From: Blepharisma stoltei | Taxonomy: Eukaryota; Ciliophora; Heterotrichea; Heterotrichida; Blepharismidae | Length of the DNA stretch: 64,000 nucleotides | Assembly: GCA_914767885.1 (NCBI GenBank) | Contig: CAJZBQ010000018.1 | Location: 1,240,001 to 1,304,000 of the forward strand | Direction: 5' to 3' | Part shown: one piece after another, positions 1 through 10,110 of the stretch | Layout: each line of letters opens with the position of its first letter | Numbering within the stretch: the stretch's first letter is position 1 | Translations under genes and position numbers: made by a program | Notes under the pieces: model-generated | Databases searched by the model: none | Told to the model about the DNA's origin: nothing | What the model saw: only the letters and a program-made list of their open reading frames with translations

Positions 1-1
1 C

Positions 2-769
2 TCCCTTTCTGCTATAAAGAATGCTGATCCACAATTTTATATCAATGGCAAAAGAGATATCTGGATTGTAAAGCCAGGAAGAAAATCAAGAGGCAGAGGA
101 ATCGCTTTATTTGATAATATTGACCAAATAAGGCAATACACAAGCGGGTCAAAGTATTGGGTCATTCAAAAGTACATAGAAAACCCTTTGATAATTCAGA
201 AGAAAAAATTCGACATAAGACAGTGGGTGCTTATCAGCAATTCAGACCCTTTAACTGTTTGGATTTACCAAGATTGCTACCTCAGATTTGCAGTTGATGA
301 CTATCAGCTTGACAGATTGGAAAATAAATATATGCACTTAACAAATAACAGCATTGTAAAAAATTCTGATAATTTTGAAGATGCAGAAATCGTAGGCTGT
401 ATGTGACACATAAATCAGCTTAAAGAGTACTTTGAAGAGAATTGGCAGAGAAATGTATGGCAGGACGAAATTTTTCCAAAAATCAGGAAAATCGTAAAAA
501 TGTCACTTATGTCAGTAGGGAATTTAGGAAGAAGGCAATCGTCGTTTGAAATATTTGGGTATGATTTGATGATTGATGAAAATCTACAGCCTTGGTTGAT
601 AGAAATTAACTCAAGCCCAGCTATGGATTACAGCACACCAGTGACTGAAGTCCTTGTCAAAGAAGTCTTAAGAGATGCAGTCAAAGTTGTAATTGACCAT
701 GCAGCTGACGATAGCTGTGACACTGGCAAATTTGTCTTATGCTATAAAGCAAGATCCCGTATTAAGTAG
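2..769 (+). CDS. TTLL3: Tubulin glycylase, TTLL3-like (5' truncated)
   Basis: Tubulin-tyrosine-ligase-like enzyme that adds glycine side chains to axonemal tubulin. The reading frame is open from the left edge, so the N-terminal half of the catalytic domain lies outside the window. Visible motifs are the ATP-grasp stretch IWIVKPGRKSRGRGI, FDIRQWVLISNSDPLTVW, the NNSI segment and the metal/ATP site WLIEINSSPAM. The tail VVIDHAADDSCDTGKF matches the VVIDR...CDTG.FELIYK tail characteristic of TTLL3/TTLL8 glycylases rather than of glutamylases. An in-frame TGA near 404 is read as Trp (CMWHINQ, where relatives have MW). It ends in TAG. No intron or IES is visible in this part. A second TTLL gene lies at 8152-9627. 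Confidence 0.88.
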
Positions 770-831
770 AATAGATATCCCATATGTAAAAGAATTATAT
801 TTACAATAAATAAATATTATGCAAGCAATGA

Positions 832-3695
832 TTATTGCAAAATGCTTCCTCCAAGCCTTCTTCGCTGAGTTGCATTTTCAAGCTTCTGAGTTTCAATTCC
901 AAGCTCTTTCCAAACATGCTTTAACAGTTTAGCAGACTCTTTCCAGCACTTTTTGAGGTCTTTATTAGACTTGTGCAGCGTGACGATTTCTTTTTCTTTT
1001 TCTTCAAGTTTGCCATTGAGCTTGGCAATTTCATCTAAATAGCCCTGGATTTCTTTGGCAGTGTTTGCTTTGGTGATTTCGTTTATTGTATTGCTTTTTA
1101 GACATTTTAATTTAGCAGCAAGCTGTTCTCGCTCATTTTGAAGCTCATTCAAAGCTTCTTCTGTCTGTGTGATCATCTGAGTGATCTTTCTATCGTTTTC
1201 ATATTTAACTCTGTCTAGCACTTCATGGTGCTCTTCTTCTAGGATTTTGATAGTCTCAGCTTTATCTTTCAAAATTTCTTCGATTCTCTGATCTTTATCG
1301 TTTAGTCTCAAGGCAAGGCCAGCTTTTTCTGATTTTTCAGTTATAAGCTCTCTTTCTAGCTCAATGAATTTGATATGATAGTCTTCGTTGACTTCTTGTT
1401 TCTGTTTTTTTAATGATTCTATTACTTCCATAGAGACTTTTTCTTTCTCAGTCAGCTCTTTGACCTTATCACTCAGCAATTTCTCATTGAGGGTCTTTTC
1501 TCTTATTTTTATTTCTTTTTCATTCGCAGTGTTTTGGAGAACTATTGTTTCTTCTCTACATTCAATAAACCGTCTGTACATTAAGTCTTTTTCCTCATGA
1601 AGCTTTTTGATTTCTTGTAGAAATCCTTCTTTAGATGATTTTAATTTATCGTATTCATATTGAAGCTGCTCCATCTTGACTTTGTCTGTTTGACTATTTG
1701 CAAGTGACTCTTGCAAGGCATTTACTTGCATTTTCAGAGCGTTTATTTGCTCCATAAGATTACTAATGATTTTCGTTCTTTCAAATTTGTAAGATTCGAA
1801 ATCTTCTTGAAGCATCTTTAGCCCTTCATTTTGGAGTTTGGACTTTGTTTTGTATTTTTCACATTTTTCTTCTATCATCGATTTCTCTTTGGCCATGGTA
1901 TCCATGTGCTCAAGAGCTAGCGAGTTTGAAGGCCTTTTAGTTGTTGATCGATTGAAATCTTCTTTTTTATGCTCATTTTTTGCTAGCTCATTTATTTCTT
2001 CTCCTAGTACAGTTAGCCCAGTTAATCCTCTATGATATGAAAATGAGTCATCACTCATATTTGACCCACACTCAAGCCTTCTTTCTATCTCCAGCTCCTG
2101 CATCTTGGTCTCTGCAAAATTTAGCTTATCTTCCAGATCATGGCATTGCTTTGTCAACTGCTTAATTTGCTTTTCCTTATTTTCTAACGCAAAAGCCAAA
2201 GACTCAGATTTTTCTTTTTCATGCACCAGCTGGTCTTTTATAAAATTTGCCGTTTTTGCAGCTTTATTTAGGTCAATAATTTCTTCTTCTAACGAGCTTA
2301 CCTTTTTTTGCAAATACTCACTTTGCTTCGTTACTTCAGATAGCTTTTTTGTTGCATTTACCATATTTTCGCATTTCTTTTTATATGTATGTAATTGCTT
2401 TTCTGCTTGTTGCAATCTAAAAACATTTGAATTTGCGACGTCTAATTCATCTCTTAAGCTTGCAATTTCACTTTCATATCTTCTTTTAGCTTCACTTAGC
2501 TCTTCTTGTATTACTGATAGTTTGCCTTCTTTTTCACTGATTTTGGATTCTAGCTCTATAAAAGTAATATTAGGGGATAATAATGATGGTGATTTTCGCA
2601 CCAATTCGCTTTCTAAATTGCAGTTCATTGCTTTCAGCTCATCTCTTTCACTGGCGATTTCATGCTTTTGTGTCGCCAGCTGTGATAGCTCTTCTTGCAT
2701 TGCTTGGATTTTGTATGTAAGTCGCTTCTTTTCGTGTCGTAAAATGTGCACTTCTTTCCGCTCGGGGTCTGGAGGTGGTGGCTGATTTGTTGGAAGTTCA
2801 TTTCCTACATCCCATCTTAGTTAGAAAACAATTTTTTTTTGGCTCTTACGAAAGGAATTAATTTTTTCAACTAAATATTATTATATATACCTAATTGCAA
2901 TGAATAAAATTATACAACCACCGATGCTATCCTATTTTCAATTATAAGGTCGATTACAGCTAACAAATATAAATATTTTTATTAATTTCATTAGGAATAA
3001 TTTTTTTGGATTTTTTTAAAACATTAAAAATCTAATTTTATATTTTAAAAATTCAAGCTGTCTAAATTTAATATAATTTATTTCAGATCATTTTATTTAT
3101 AATTATAAATGAATGTAAAATATCTAGTTTATTTATTGTTAAAAAATTTTTTGCTCGCGAATCAAGAGGGGCTATTTTAAAAAATAAAGATTTTTCTGAT
3201 AGCTGGCTTGCTAACAAAGGGGAGTAAGACTTTTTGAATAAAGAACATAAGTTGCGTTTGGCATTTTTCATCCAATTGCATTATAGGATGAATGAAATTT
3301 TCTTTTTGAGGTGAATTTAATATTGCGAAAACAACGAGCTCCATTAAGCTGACTATATCATCAGTTGACTCTTTTCTTGCTATATTTGCAAGGTCAATTT
3401 CTCCAAAACGATCATGAGGAGCTTGTACAACCTGGTCTAGATAAGAGTCAATTGTTTTTTTGAGCCTTCGGAGGTTAGCTAGCTTTAAAGCTCAGTTATC
3501 ACGTGCATCAAGCGTTATGCACTCTATGTCAAAATGATCTGGCGACCTTTATAAGTTTTACAGTTTAGCCATCAACTCATAGAGCAAAATGCCATCAGAT
3601 AGTTCTGATATTTTTTCACAAGGATGGCTCAAATTCATTTTGTTAAGCTACATAAACCTTACCCATTGAATCAGACTGTAGGAAATATCGTCCAT
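832..3695 (-). CDS. HOOK: Hook-family microtubule/dynein adaptor
   Basis: Cytoplasmic dynein adaptor with an N-terminal calponin-homology-like Hook domain followed by a long coiled coil. After removal of two 15-nt introns (3547-3561, 3648-3662) and one IES (2820-3226) the frame is continuous at 808 residues. The Hook domain begins MDDISYSLIQWLNKMNL; it contains DARDNWALKLANLRRLKKTI, ELVVFAILNSP and IHPIMQLDEKCQ, all of which align with human Hook proteins (SLLQWL, DNWRIKASNLKK, LVLGCAVN). From about residue 165 onward the protein is almost entirely heptad-rich. The IES falls exactly at the junction of Hook domain and coiled coil; TA-to-TA excision gives K-V-L-R-W-D-V-G. One TGA codes Trp in DNWALK. 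The length fits Hook proteins (about 700-730 aa) with a slightly longer coil. Confidence 0.85.
2820..3226. mobile_element. IES in Hook gene, degenerate MITE type 1
   Basis: A 407-bp AT-rich insertion that breaks the Hook reading frame. A TA sits at each boundary (2818-2819 and 3225-3226), and excision leaving one TA restores the frame. The right end carries a decayed type-1 MITE terminus: GGGGAGTA, plus an inner copy resembling the CTC(A/G)CGAA...GAGGGG subterminal repeat around 3150-3175. The left end no longer shows a clear matching inverted repeat. Confidence 0.75.
3547..3561 (-). other. 15-nt intron in Hook gene
   Basis: On the minus strand it reads GTAAAACTTATAAAG. Removal joins MAKL to SPDHF in the Hook domain; retention shifts the frame. 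Confidence 0.8.
3648..3662 (-). other. 15-nt intron in Hook gene
   Basis: On the minus strand it reads GTAAGGTTTATGTAG. Removal joins SLIQW to LNKMNL. If retained, the frame runs into TAG inside the intron. Confidence 0.82.
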
Positions 3696-3975
3696 TTAAT
3701 TCTAAACTTTCTGTATTATATGCATTCAGTTGCTATCTTAGAAATAAAATGTAAATAAAAAAAATTATTATTGAGGGAATGAAATGATGATTTTTGGGCG
3801 ATCTTAAGAAAAATAAGCTTTCTTTTAGCTTTTTTCTTGATTTTGACAAAATAATTTAATTTTAGAGGGCGATATTTAATAACAAAATTAACTAACTAAA
3901 AATATTAACTGCAAATCTCTAAATGAATAAAAAAAACTTTAAATAATTATAAGCAGCTAATTACTTTTGAAGATA

Positions 3976-5315
3976 TTAATGAATATGTGATTTATTTTGT
4001 CTGATTATTTTCGCAGTCAAAGCATAAGGCTCAGATTCATCAATTTCAACTGAATTCTCAATGTCTTCCCACATTTTTCTGACTATGTCAAAATATGGAT
4101 GGCCCATAGCTTCTTTAGGGAGCAGTCTATCTATATGGTCATACACAAACAATTTTGATAAAAGATCAATTGCTTGTGGATTCGCTAAATGGCTATTTTC
4201 ATTTGTAACAAATAAATTAAGACTCTGCTTGCTTTGATATACGATTTTTTTCTCAAGAGCCCTATCAATGTCTACCCTATGCTTTGCTATATACTCTCCT
4301 AAAGCTTCTGACCCTAAAACTGCAATAATCTTCATGAGCTGGTCTTCATTGTCTTCTCCTTGGAAAAATGGTTCTTTTTTGAAAACTATTCCAGCCATCA
4401 TGCACGCCAGGCTTCAAGAATCAAGTGAATAATTATAATACCTATGGCCTACTAAGAGCTCTGGGCCTTTAAAATATCTAGACGCGACCCTAACATGATA
4501 TGGATGTCCATGAATGTAATATTCTGCCAAACCCCAGTCAATAATCCTTATTTTTCTTTTGGGGTGGTCAAACATAATATTGTGTGGTTTGATATCTCTA
4601 TGGATTACGCCTTTTGAATGGCAATAATCCAAGGTTTTAAGAATTTCATATAGGGCCTTCCTATAGATGGCGCGCAATGCGCCATCACCGAGCCATGTCG
4701 GGAGAGGGTTCCACACGAGGAATGGTTCTACGTGTGGAACCCTCTTTTTGACCTGTGAGAAAACTACTTTCCACGAGCCAAAAAGAGGATTCCGCACGTA
4801 GAACCATTCCTCGTGTGGAACCCTCTCCCGACATGGCCCGGTGATGGCGCATTGCGCGCCATCTATAGGAAGGCCCTATACATATAGTATCTCACATCAA
4901 AGTCCCCTCATTGATTATAAAGCTCTCTGAAATCTTCACCTATAGAATACTCAATAATAAGTGCTGGAGTATTTGTAATTCGGTCCCTTACAATGTCGAT
5001 AAATCTTGGGATTGATGGATGGCCTGTAAGCGTTTTTAATATGCTGATTTCTCTTGCTATTTTGTTTATGCCGACTTGTCTTAAGAATTTTATAGTGACT
5101 CGATCATATGTCAATAGATTAACACCTTCATATACTTCAGCATATTTTCCTTGGCCGAGCTTGTTTACAATCTCATAATCGTCAAGCCTGCCAATCTCAA
5201 AGGCCCGAAATTCATAATTATAAAAATCTCCTGGCACTCCTTTATTGACATTAGCGTAAAGTCTTGGTTGCATTCCATAGTTAAACCTCTTTAAAAGGTT
5301 TTTGATTCCAATCAT
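3976..5315 (-). CDS. CSNK2A: Casein kinase 2 catalytic subunit alpha
   Basis: Ser/Thr kinase of the CK2 holoenzyme, acting in nucleus and cytosol. After excision of the 230-bp IES at 4651-4880 it encodes 369 aa, close to the usual 330-390. Visible motifs: glycine loop [12 protein letters not shown], catalytic Lys in [15 protein letters not shown], the CK2-typical DWG in place of DFG (IDWGLAEYY), [12 protein letters not shown] in the activation segment, and [10 protein letters not shown]. In subdomain IX the invariant Trp of DSWSLACM is encoded by TGA at about 4411-4413, direct evidence for TGA=Trp. The IES interrupts [14 protein letters not shown] and TA-to-TA excision restores it exactly. 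It ends in TAA. Confidence 0.95.
4651..4880. mobile_element. 230-bp GC-rich palindromic IES
   Basis: Inverted arms of about 95 bp run from TATAGGGCCTTCCTATAG at 4649 to the mirror copy ending at 4880, with few mismatches and a spacer of roughly 40 bp near 4745-4785. The arms contain smaller palindromes (GGCGCGCAATGCGCC; CCACACG...CGTGTGG). It is much more GC-rich than the rest of the window. TA flanks on both sides allow precise removal from the CK2 gene. It does not share the C-tract ends of the other MITEs here. Confidence 0.88.
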
Positions 5316-5704
5316 AAATTTTTTAATTATTTTATAAAATTAATTAAAGTTGATTACAGCTAGAACGAATTCAATATTGAATAATTAGAAGCTCTTAAAA
5401 GCTGTGGGATAGATGATAATACTATAAATTCTTAGAAAAAATTATTAGCTCTATATCATCAATTTGCAATTTATTTATTGCGTAAAATAGCTTTCAAATT
5501 TTCGATTTGATTATTATAACAACACCTATAAATAATTTTAAAGTTTTCAAGAAGATTAAAAGCCTATTCAAATATTCTTATATTCCAAACAAAGCAAATA
5601 TCCCTAAAATAATTTTCCTCTATTGAATTTTTGCCTTTCACTTCTCTGCAAACACTCTTGATACTCCCAGATTAAATATAAATCACGAGTATAATAATAC
5701 TTAA
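5316..5704. other. AT-rich intergenic region
   Basis: Divergent gap between the CK2 gene (minus) and the twin-CX9C gene (plus), so it probably contains both promoters. I see no repeat, RNA gene or recognisable element. Confidence 0.5.
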
Positions 5705-6241
5705 ATGTCAAGCATTTACAATTGGAATGTACCAATCACGGTGCCTCCAGTCCATGATACAACGCCGTGTATGGATTACATGATTGCTTATGAAGAGTGC
5801 TTAGTAGATGCAGTTCCCCGCAATATGGAAGTCTTTCACCCTAATTGGCCTACCATGTGGCCTCGCCTTCTTACAGATGGAAAACTAAGACCTGATCTTT
5901 TAGACGACGAAACAGCAGAAATTGGCCCTGTAATGGACAGAGCCTTTACCTGGATGAAGCCTCTCTCTGAAAGTGTAAAAGAAAAACTTTGGGAATGCGA
6001 AGAAGAAAGATTCCTCTATAAAGGCTGCCTTAGAAAGCTATTATCCAAAAAAAATGACCCTAGAACTAGATATCCATTTTGGCAGCCTGAAGAACACTCC
6101 ACTAAAGCACTTGGGAGACGTTTATATGTAGATCCAAGAAATAGATATCCAAGTGATATGAATCATGATGTCAAAGAAAGCGACCAAGATTATGTCAGAA
6201 GACGATGGGCTAAATTTGTTGAGGAAGGAGGAGACTTATAA
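5705..6241 (+). CDS. Twin-CX9C protein, probably mitochondrial
   Basis: Protein of 178 aa with two C-x9-C motifs: CMDYMIAYEEC near residues 20-30 and CEEERFLYKGC near residues 98-108. This is the spacing of CHCH-type proteins that are oxidised by the Mia40 relay in the mitochondrial intermembrane space, including complex I accessory subunits such as NDUFA8 and NDUFB7/B10. The rest (many W and P, KNDPRTRYPFWQPEEHS, VDPRNRYPSD) I do not recognise. There is no cleavable presequence, as usual for this class. It has a single exon, starts at an ATG after an AT-rich leader and ends in TAA. Assignment to a named complex I subunit would be a guess. Confidence 0.65.
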   Translation: MSSIYNWNVPITVPPVHDTTPCMDYMIAYEECLVDAVPRNMEVFHPNWPTMWPRLLTDGKLRPDLLDDETAEIGPVMDRAFTWMKPLSESVKEKLWECEEERFLYKGCLRKLLSKKNDPRTRYPFWQPEEHSTKALGRRLYVDPRNRYPSDMNHDVKESDQDYVRRRWAKFVEEGGDL

Positions 6242-6295
6242 ACCCAAAACATTCTTAAGACTAAGAATCAGTTTATTAAATACAGGCAATTTATA

Positions 6296-7974
6296 TTACC
6301 TAAATTTACTTGTTGTATGGGGACGCATATAAGGGATAGAAGATCTCCAATGTATTGAGGAAAAACCTTTGACTGCAAGTTTAGAGCTAACTTCGCAAAA
6401 AATTCTAATATAATTTAAGAGGGTGAATTTTTTTCTTAAAAAAATATAATAGTTTAAAAGGAGTGGAGTGAGAGGATTAAAGTTGCTGAATTTTTCAATA
6501 CATTTGGAAAAGCTTTCTCCATCAGATTCAGCTTCAGCATAGTATCCTTGTGATTGATCCTGCGTTTTGATTGTTTGAAGAGTGGAGATGATATCGCTGA
6601 GAAGTCCTCTTTCTCTTCCTACAATGCAGGAAACAATGTCTTGAGCGATTGTGTTGGATGAAGATTTTAGCATTTCTTCAAGCTGGATGATAGAGCACTT
6701 GCCGATGGTTTGATTACGAACTTCTTCAAGCATGTCATTTTCTGAATCGGGTTGTGAAGAAGCGCTGTAAACTTTTTTTCTTTTCATTTCTTTCATTTCA
6801 GATAGACGAACTTCTAATTTTTGCAGTAAGGTTCCAGCTTTGTGTGCTTCAGGGTTTTCCCAAGCGTGGTGGCAAATGAATTTATCAATTGATTTTTTCC
6901 ACTCTTTTCTGAGTCTTTCTTCTGGAATTGTCTTAATAAGATCGATGACCCTTGAAACATAACAGTCTAATCTAATTACTTACTTTGTTTTTAACGTGCA
7001 AGCCTTTTCAGCAATGTGCCTGGGCCCATCTCTTTAAGTCCCATCCAGAGATATCGCAGGCCATCCCAATAACCAAAATGGTGTCGACGCCCCTAAGTGC
7101 CTACGTCACAAAAAATTGCGAGGGCATTCCAAACTTTGCGGAAGGAAAATACACACGGGGCGCATTGCCTCGCCATATGCTTGACTCCTGCGCGTGCTCT
7201 GCCCAAGGGTCACCCTCCTCCAGATATGTAAAACAATAAAACTTATTGAATCCTAGAGTTCTTGGGCTAATCTATCTTGCCTTACCCGATAAGCCATGCT
7301 TTGGCATTGTGGATACAATACACCAGAAAAACCAAATCCCATAATAATAAATATCGCGGAAGAGGGAGGGTTTTCAGAGGCAATCACTTTAGTGCGTAGC
7401 CATTTTATTATTATGAAGCATAGCAGATCAATACATCATCTCCGGTGACCACAATTTTATCAGTTTGAGGTTGCTTGTGAGTGCAAGGAATTTCTGAAGA
7501 ACCTTGAGACTTGCACTGTATGCAAGAAAAACTGTCAACTTTGATTTTTTTGTTTGAAGATTGCTCATTAGCATCTTGATTTCGATTATCATTTGCGGGG
7601 GGATTGCTTTGATCTACACAGGTGTTTATTTTTATATCCCTTTTTAGCAGCGATGTAGTTTGAGGACGTGTAAAATTTTTGACTGAAGATGATGAGTGGA
7701 GATCTGCAGAATCATTAAAAAGAGCATTGTAAAGAGCTTTGTTAATGGGCCGTATTGTTGAAAAATATTGGTCGTAATAGTCACAGTCCTTGGCAGGATA
7801 AATTCGTAAAAACCCTCCTCTTCTATCATATTCTTCTATGGCTTCTTTTATTACATCTTTGAGCTTTGATCTGCTGTTCGTATCCTTCCTTTTCATAGAT
7901 GGAGATTGAGCTCTCGCAGGCTGACTGCTGACTCCCCTAAATTTATATTTTATCAAACAAATAGGAATTATCAT
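6296..7974 (-). CDS. Hypothetical protein split by a GC-rich IES
   Basis: Not recognised. Removing the 461-bp insert (6962-7422) gives a continuous 405-aa frame: an acidic/Ser-rich N-terminal part with CIQCKSQGSSEIPC and HKQP (Cys and His spacing that could bind metal), then a helical part VSRVIDLIKTIPEERLRKEW and KLEVRLSEMKEMKRKK. Near 6420-6480 the translation turns hydrophobic and AT-rich (NYYIFLRKKF) between imperfect inverted TTTAAAAGGAGTG-like sequences, so a further short IES whose length keeps the frame may hide there. The ATG at 7974 is the first available. It ends in TAA at 6296. Confidence 0.55.
6962..7422. mobile_element. GC-rich IES with imperfect 13-bp direct repeats
   Basis: A 461-bp insert with clearly higher GC than its surroundings and no terminal inverted repeat. 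On the minus strand the flanks are CTGCTATGCTTCA and CTGTTATGTTTCA, a 13-bp direct repeat with two mismatches and a TA inside. Joining at the TA keeps the frame (LICYVSRVIDL). Confidence 0.68.
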
Positions 7975-8151
7975 TGCTACTCAATGCCAATTTTTATATA
8001 AAATAGAGGTGTCACTATTTTTTCGATTTCGCTCTATCTGTTGAGAGCGAATATTATCAATTGCATATTTTGCTCTTTAGCGCTTAAATTTAAATCTATT
8101 AAAAATTAAGATTTTTCTATATCATATATAAAACACCACAAAGCAAAACTT

Positions 8152-9627
8152 CTAAGACATTATATTAGAATATTGGCTTTGCCTAAACCTTATTCTTGCT
8201 CTAATCTTACTAGGATTTTCTTTTTTTCTGTCATAAACCCTTACCCCAATTAAATTAAAAGCATCTGCAATCAAATTTCCTTTGATATGCAAATCCAAAG
8301 GTGCATCAGTCGCCAAAGAAGGGCTGAGGTTTACTTCTAGCAGCCACGGCTTTAAGTTAGAATCCAGTAAAACATCAAACCCAAACAAATCAAAACAGTT
8401 ATTTCTATGCAGTCCAAGCTTTCTAGCATTATCAATAAGAATTTCTTCTACCGAAAGAATCGCTTTGACAACTAGTTCATAAATCCTATTCCACATCAGA
8501 TCAGTATCTATCCCAACGCTTTCCAAATGCTTCATTAGCGCATGTAAGCTTCATTTATGCCCCACATCATCTTGTCTTCAGTCATTGTTCTGCACAAATT
8601 TATCATTGTTTTTGTTTACACTATAGTTCGTCAGATGGATAAAATGATTGTTTTTGTTCCCAGGAGTATAAGGTTCACTTGCGAACCTTGCCAAGCCTTC
8701 TTCATATATATAAATTTTCAATGGGTCGATACTTGTTATGAGAACATAAAGTCTGATATCAAATTTTAGACCATTGATAAGCAATGGGTTTTGAATGTAT
8801 TGGGAAACTATACAAGGCTCATCAGTTGGAACATCTTCAACGTTTTCAATCAAATAAATTCCTCGCCCTCTTGAACTTGCAGATGGCTTCAATATCCATT
8901 GAGCAGTTTTATCTCGATAAAATTGATTATAAAAGTCAGAATACTCATCAGGCAGGATAAAGGTATCAGGTATAAAATCAAATGCTTGCTTACCAAATTT
9001 TTTCTGCATGGCTACAATGTTAGCACACATCCTGTCTTTTCTAGTCAATTCAAAAGAATTTGGGAAATGATTGATTCTCTGATACTCATTTAAACCTTCA
9101 TATAGGTAAGGCTTAGCACTTGATCCTATTCACATAATATTCCAATCGTGCGAATCTGTATAATTAAACCCTGATGCTTCAAAAATTGATCGGACAAGTT
9201 TTGCATCTGTTTTATAAATCCTATATAAGAGTTCGTGTGGCTGCAAAAAATTCCCCTTACAGTAGGAATTTTGAGGCAGAGAATTCTTTACTAATTGCTG
9301 CTCACTTACTGGCATAAACAGTATTAAAGAAGGTCGATAGTCTTCTTCTTTTTTTAGTTTGTCAAGCTTTTGTCGGCAGGCAGCTTCAAATAATTTCAAA
9401 AATTTTGTAGATGTCCCTCGTTGTGTGTGTAGGCCTTGCCCTGGCCTCCCAACTGTTTCTATAGAGATGCCTTTTCATGAATTTTTTTCGTGTTCTTGAT
9501 TGGCTTTAAGCAGCCTCAATGCTGAGTTGTCTGAAGTTCCTCCTTTTGGAGCTACTGTGACTATTGTGAATTCTGTGTTTGAAGATTTTGGAGTTCTGTG
9601 CGAAATTGACTTAGCTCTAAATGACAT
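8152..9627 (-). CDS. TTLL tubulin polyglutamylase-type ligase
   Basis: Single-exon protein of 491 aa with a complete TTL domain, so it probably glutamylates ciliary or cortical microtubules. Visible: WNIMWIG, RINHFPNSFELTRKD (near-invariant in TTLL enzymes), WILKPSASSRGRGIYLI (ATP grasp), IVSQYIQNPLLING, KFDIRLYVLITSIDPL, HLTNYSVNK, FDLFGFDVLLDS and WLLEVNLSPSL. This pattern (HLTNYSVNK, FGFDVLLD) resembles TTLL4/5-class polyglutamylases and differs from the TTLL3-like gene at the left edge. Several Trp are encoded by TGA (near 8536, 8575, 9127 and 9462). The N-terminal 75 residues are unconserved and Ser/Thr-rich. It ends in TAA. Confidence 0.9.
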
Positions 9628-10110
9628 TGATTAATATTTCTTTAAATTATTATTCTATTTTTCTTATTTGGCTTGTGTGAGGTCTTAAGAATAGAAATTC
9701 ATGATAATGAGAATAGATATAAAACGCTTACTCAATGATTGATTTTTAATGACTACTTCTGGAATTAAAACAAATGATTGATTTGTGGTGATGCCATCTT
9801 AAGAAGTTTTATGGTTTGCGAATTAAATATAACTGAACAACTTTTAATTTTTTATATTTTAATTTTAAGTTTCAAGAAAATTTTGGAAAAAGTTTTAAAT
9901 TAGCATAACATCGAAAAATTAAATTATTTCGTAAATCCACATATTTAGTAAAAATTTGCATTCGTTGTTTTCAGTGAAAATGTAAGGCAAAATAATTGCA
10001 TTGATAAGTATAACTATACGAATTTGCGATGGAGTTTCAAAAAGATAATCTAATAAATAGCTTTGCAGAAATCATTGGGGCTTTGTCATCTTTATAAAAA
10101 TTATAAAATA
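9628..10110. other. AT-rich divergent intergenic region
   Basis: Gap between the TTLL gene (minus) and the RBR ligase gene (plus). No repeat or RNA gene is visible. Confidence 0.5.

Noticed and set aside
404..406. In-frame TGA codons as frameshifts or pseudogenes under the standard code
   Set aside because: They fall at conserved Trp positions in many genes, so the code itself is different.
2105..2785. Plus-strand open frames antisense to the Hook coiled coil
   Set aside because: Ser/Phe/Cys-rich translations are typical antisense shadows of Glu/Lys/Gln-rich coiled coils. The same applies to 40978-41286, 54115-54418 and others.
4414..4797. Open frame giving CK2 C-terminal sequence with an unrelated N-terminus
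   Set aside because: Its first half is the palindromic IES. The real CK2 frame continues at 4881 after excision.
6962..7422. Alternative IES ends at TA 6977 and 7432 in the hypothetical gene
   Set aside because: They also keep the frame, but the 13-bp imperfect direct repeat at 6955/7416 gives a more consistent join with the other GC-rich inserts. Not excluded.
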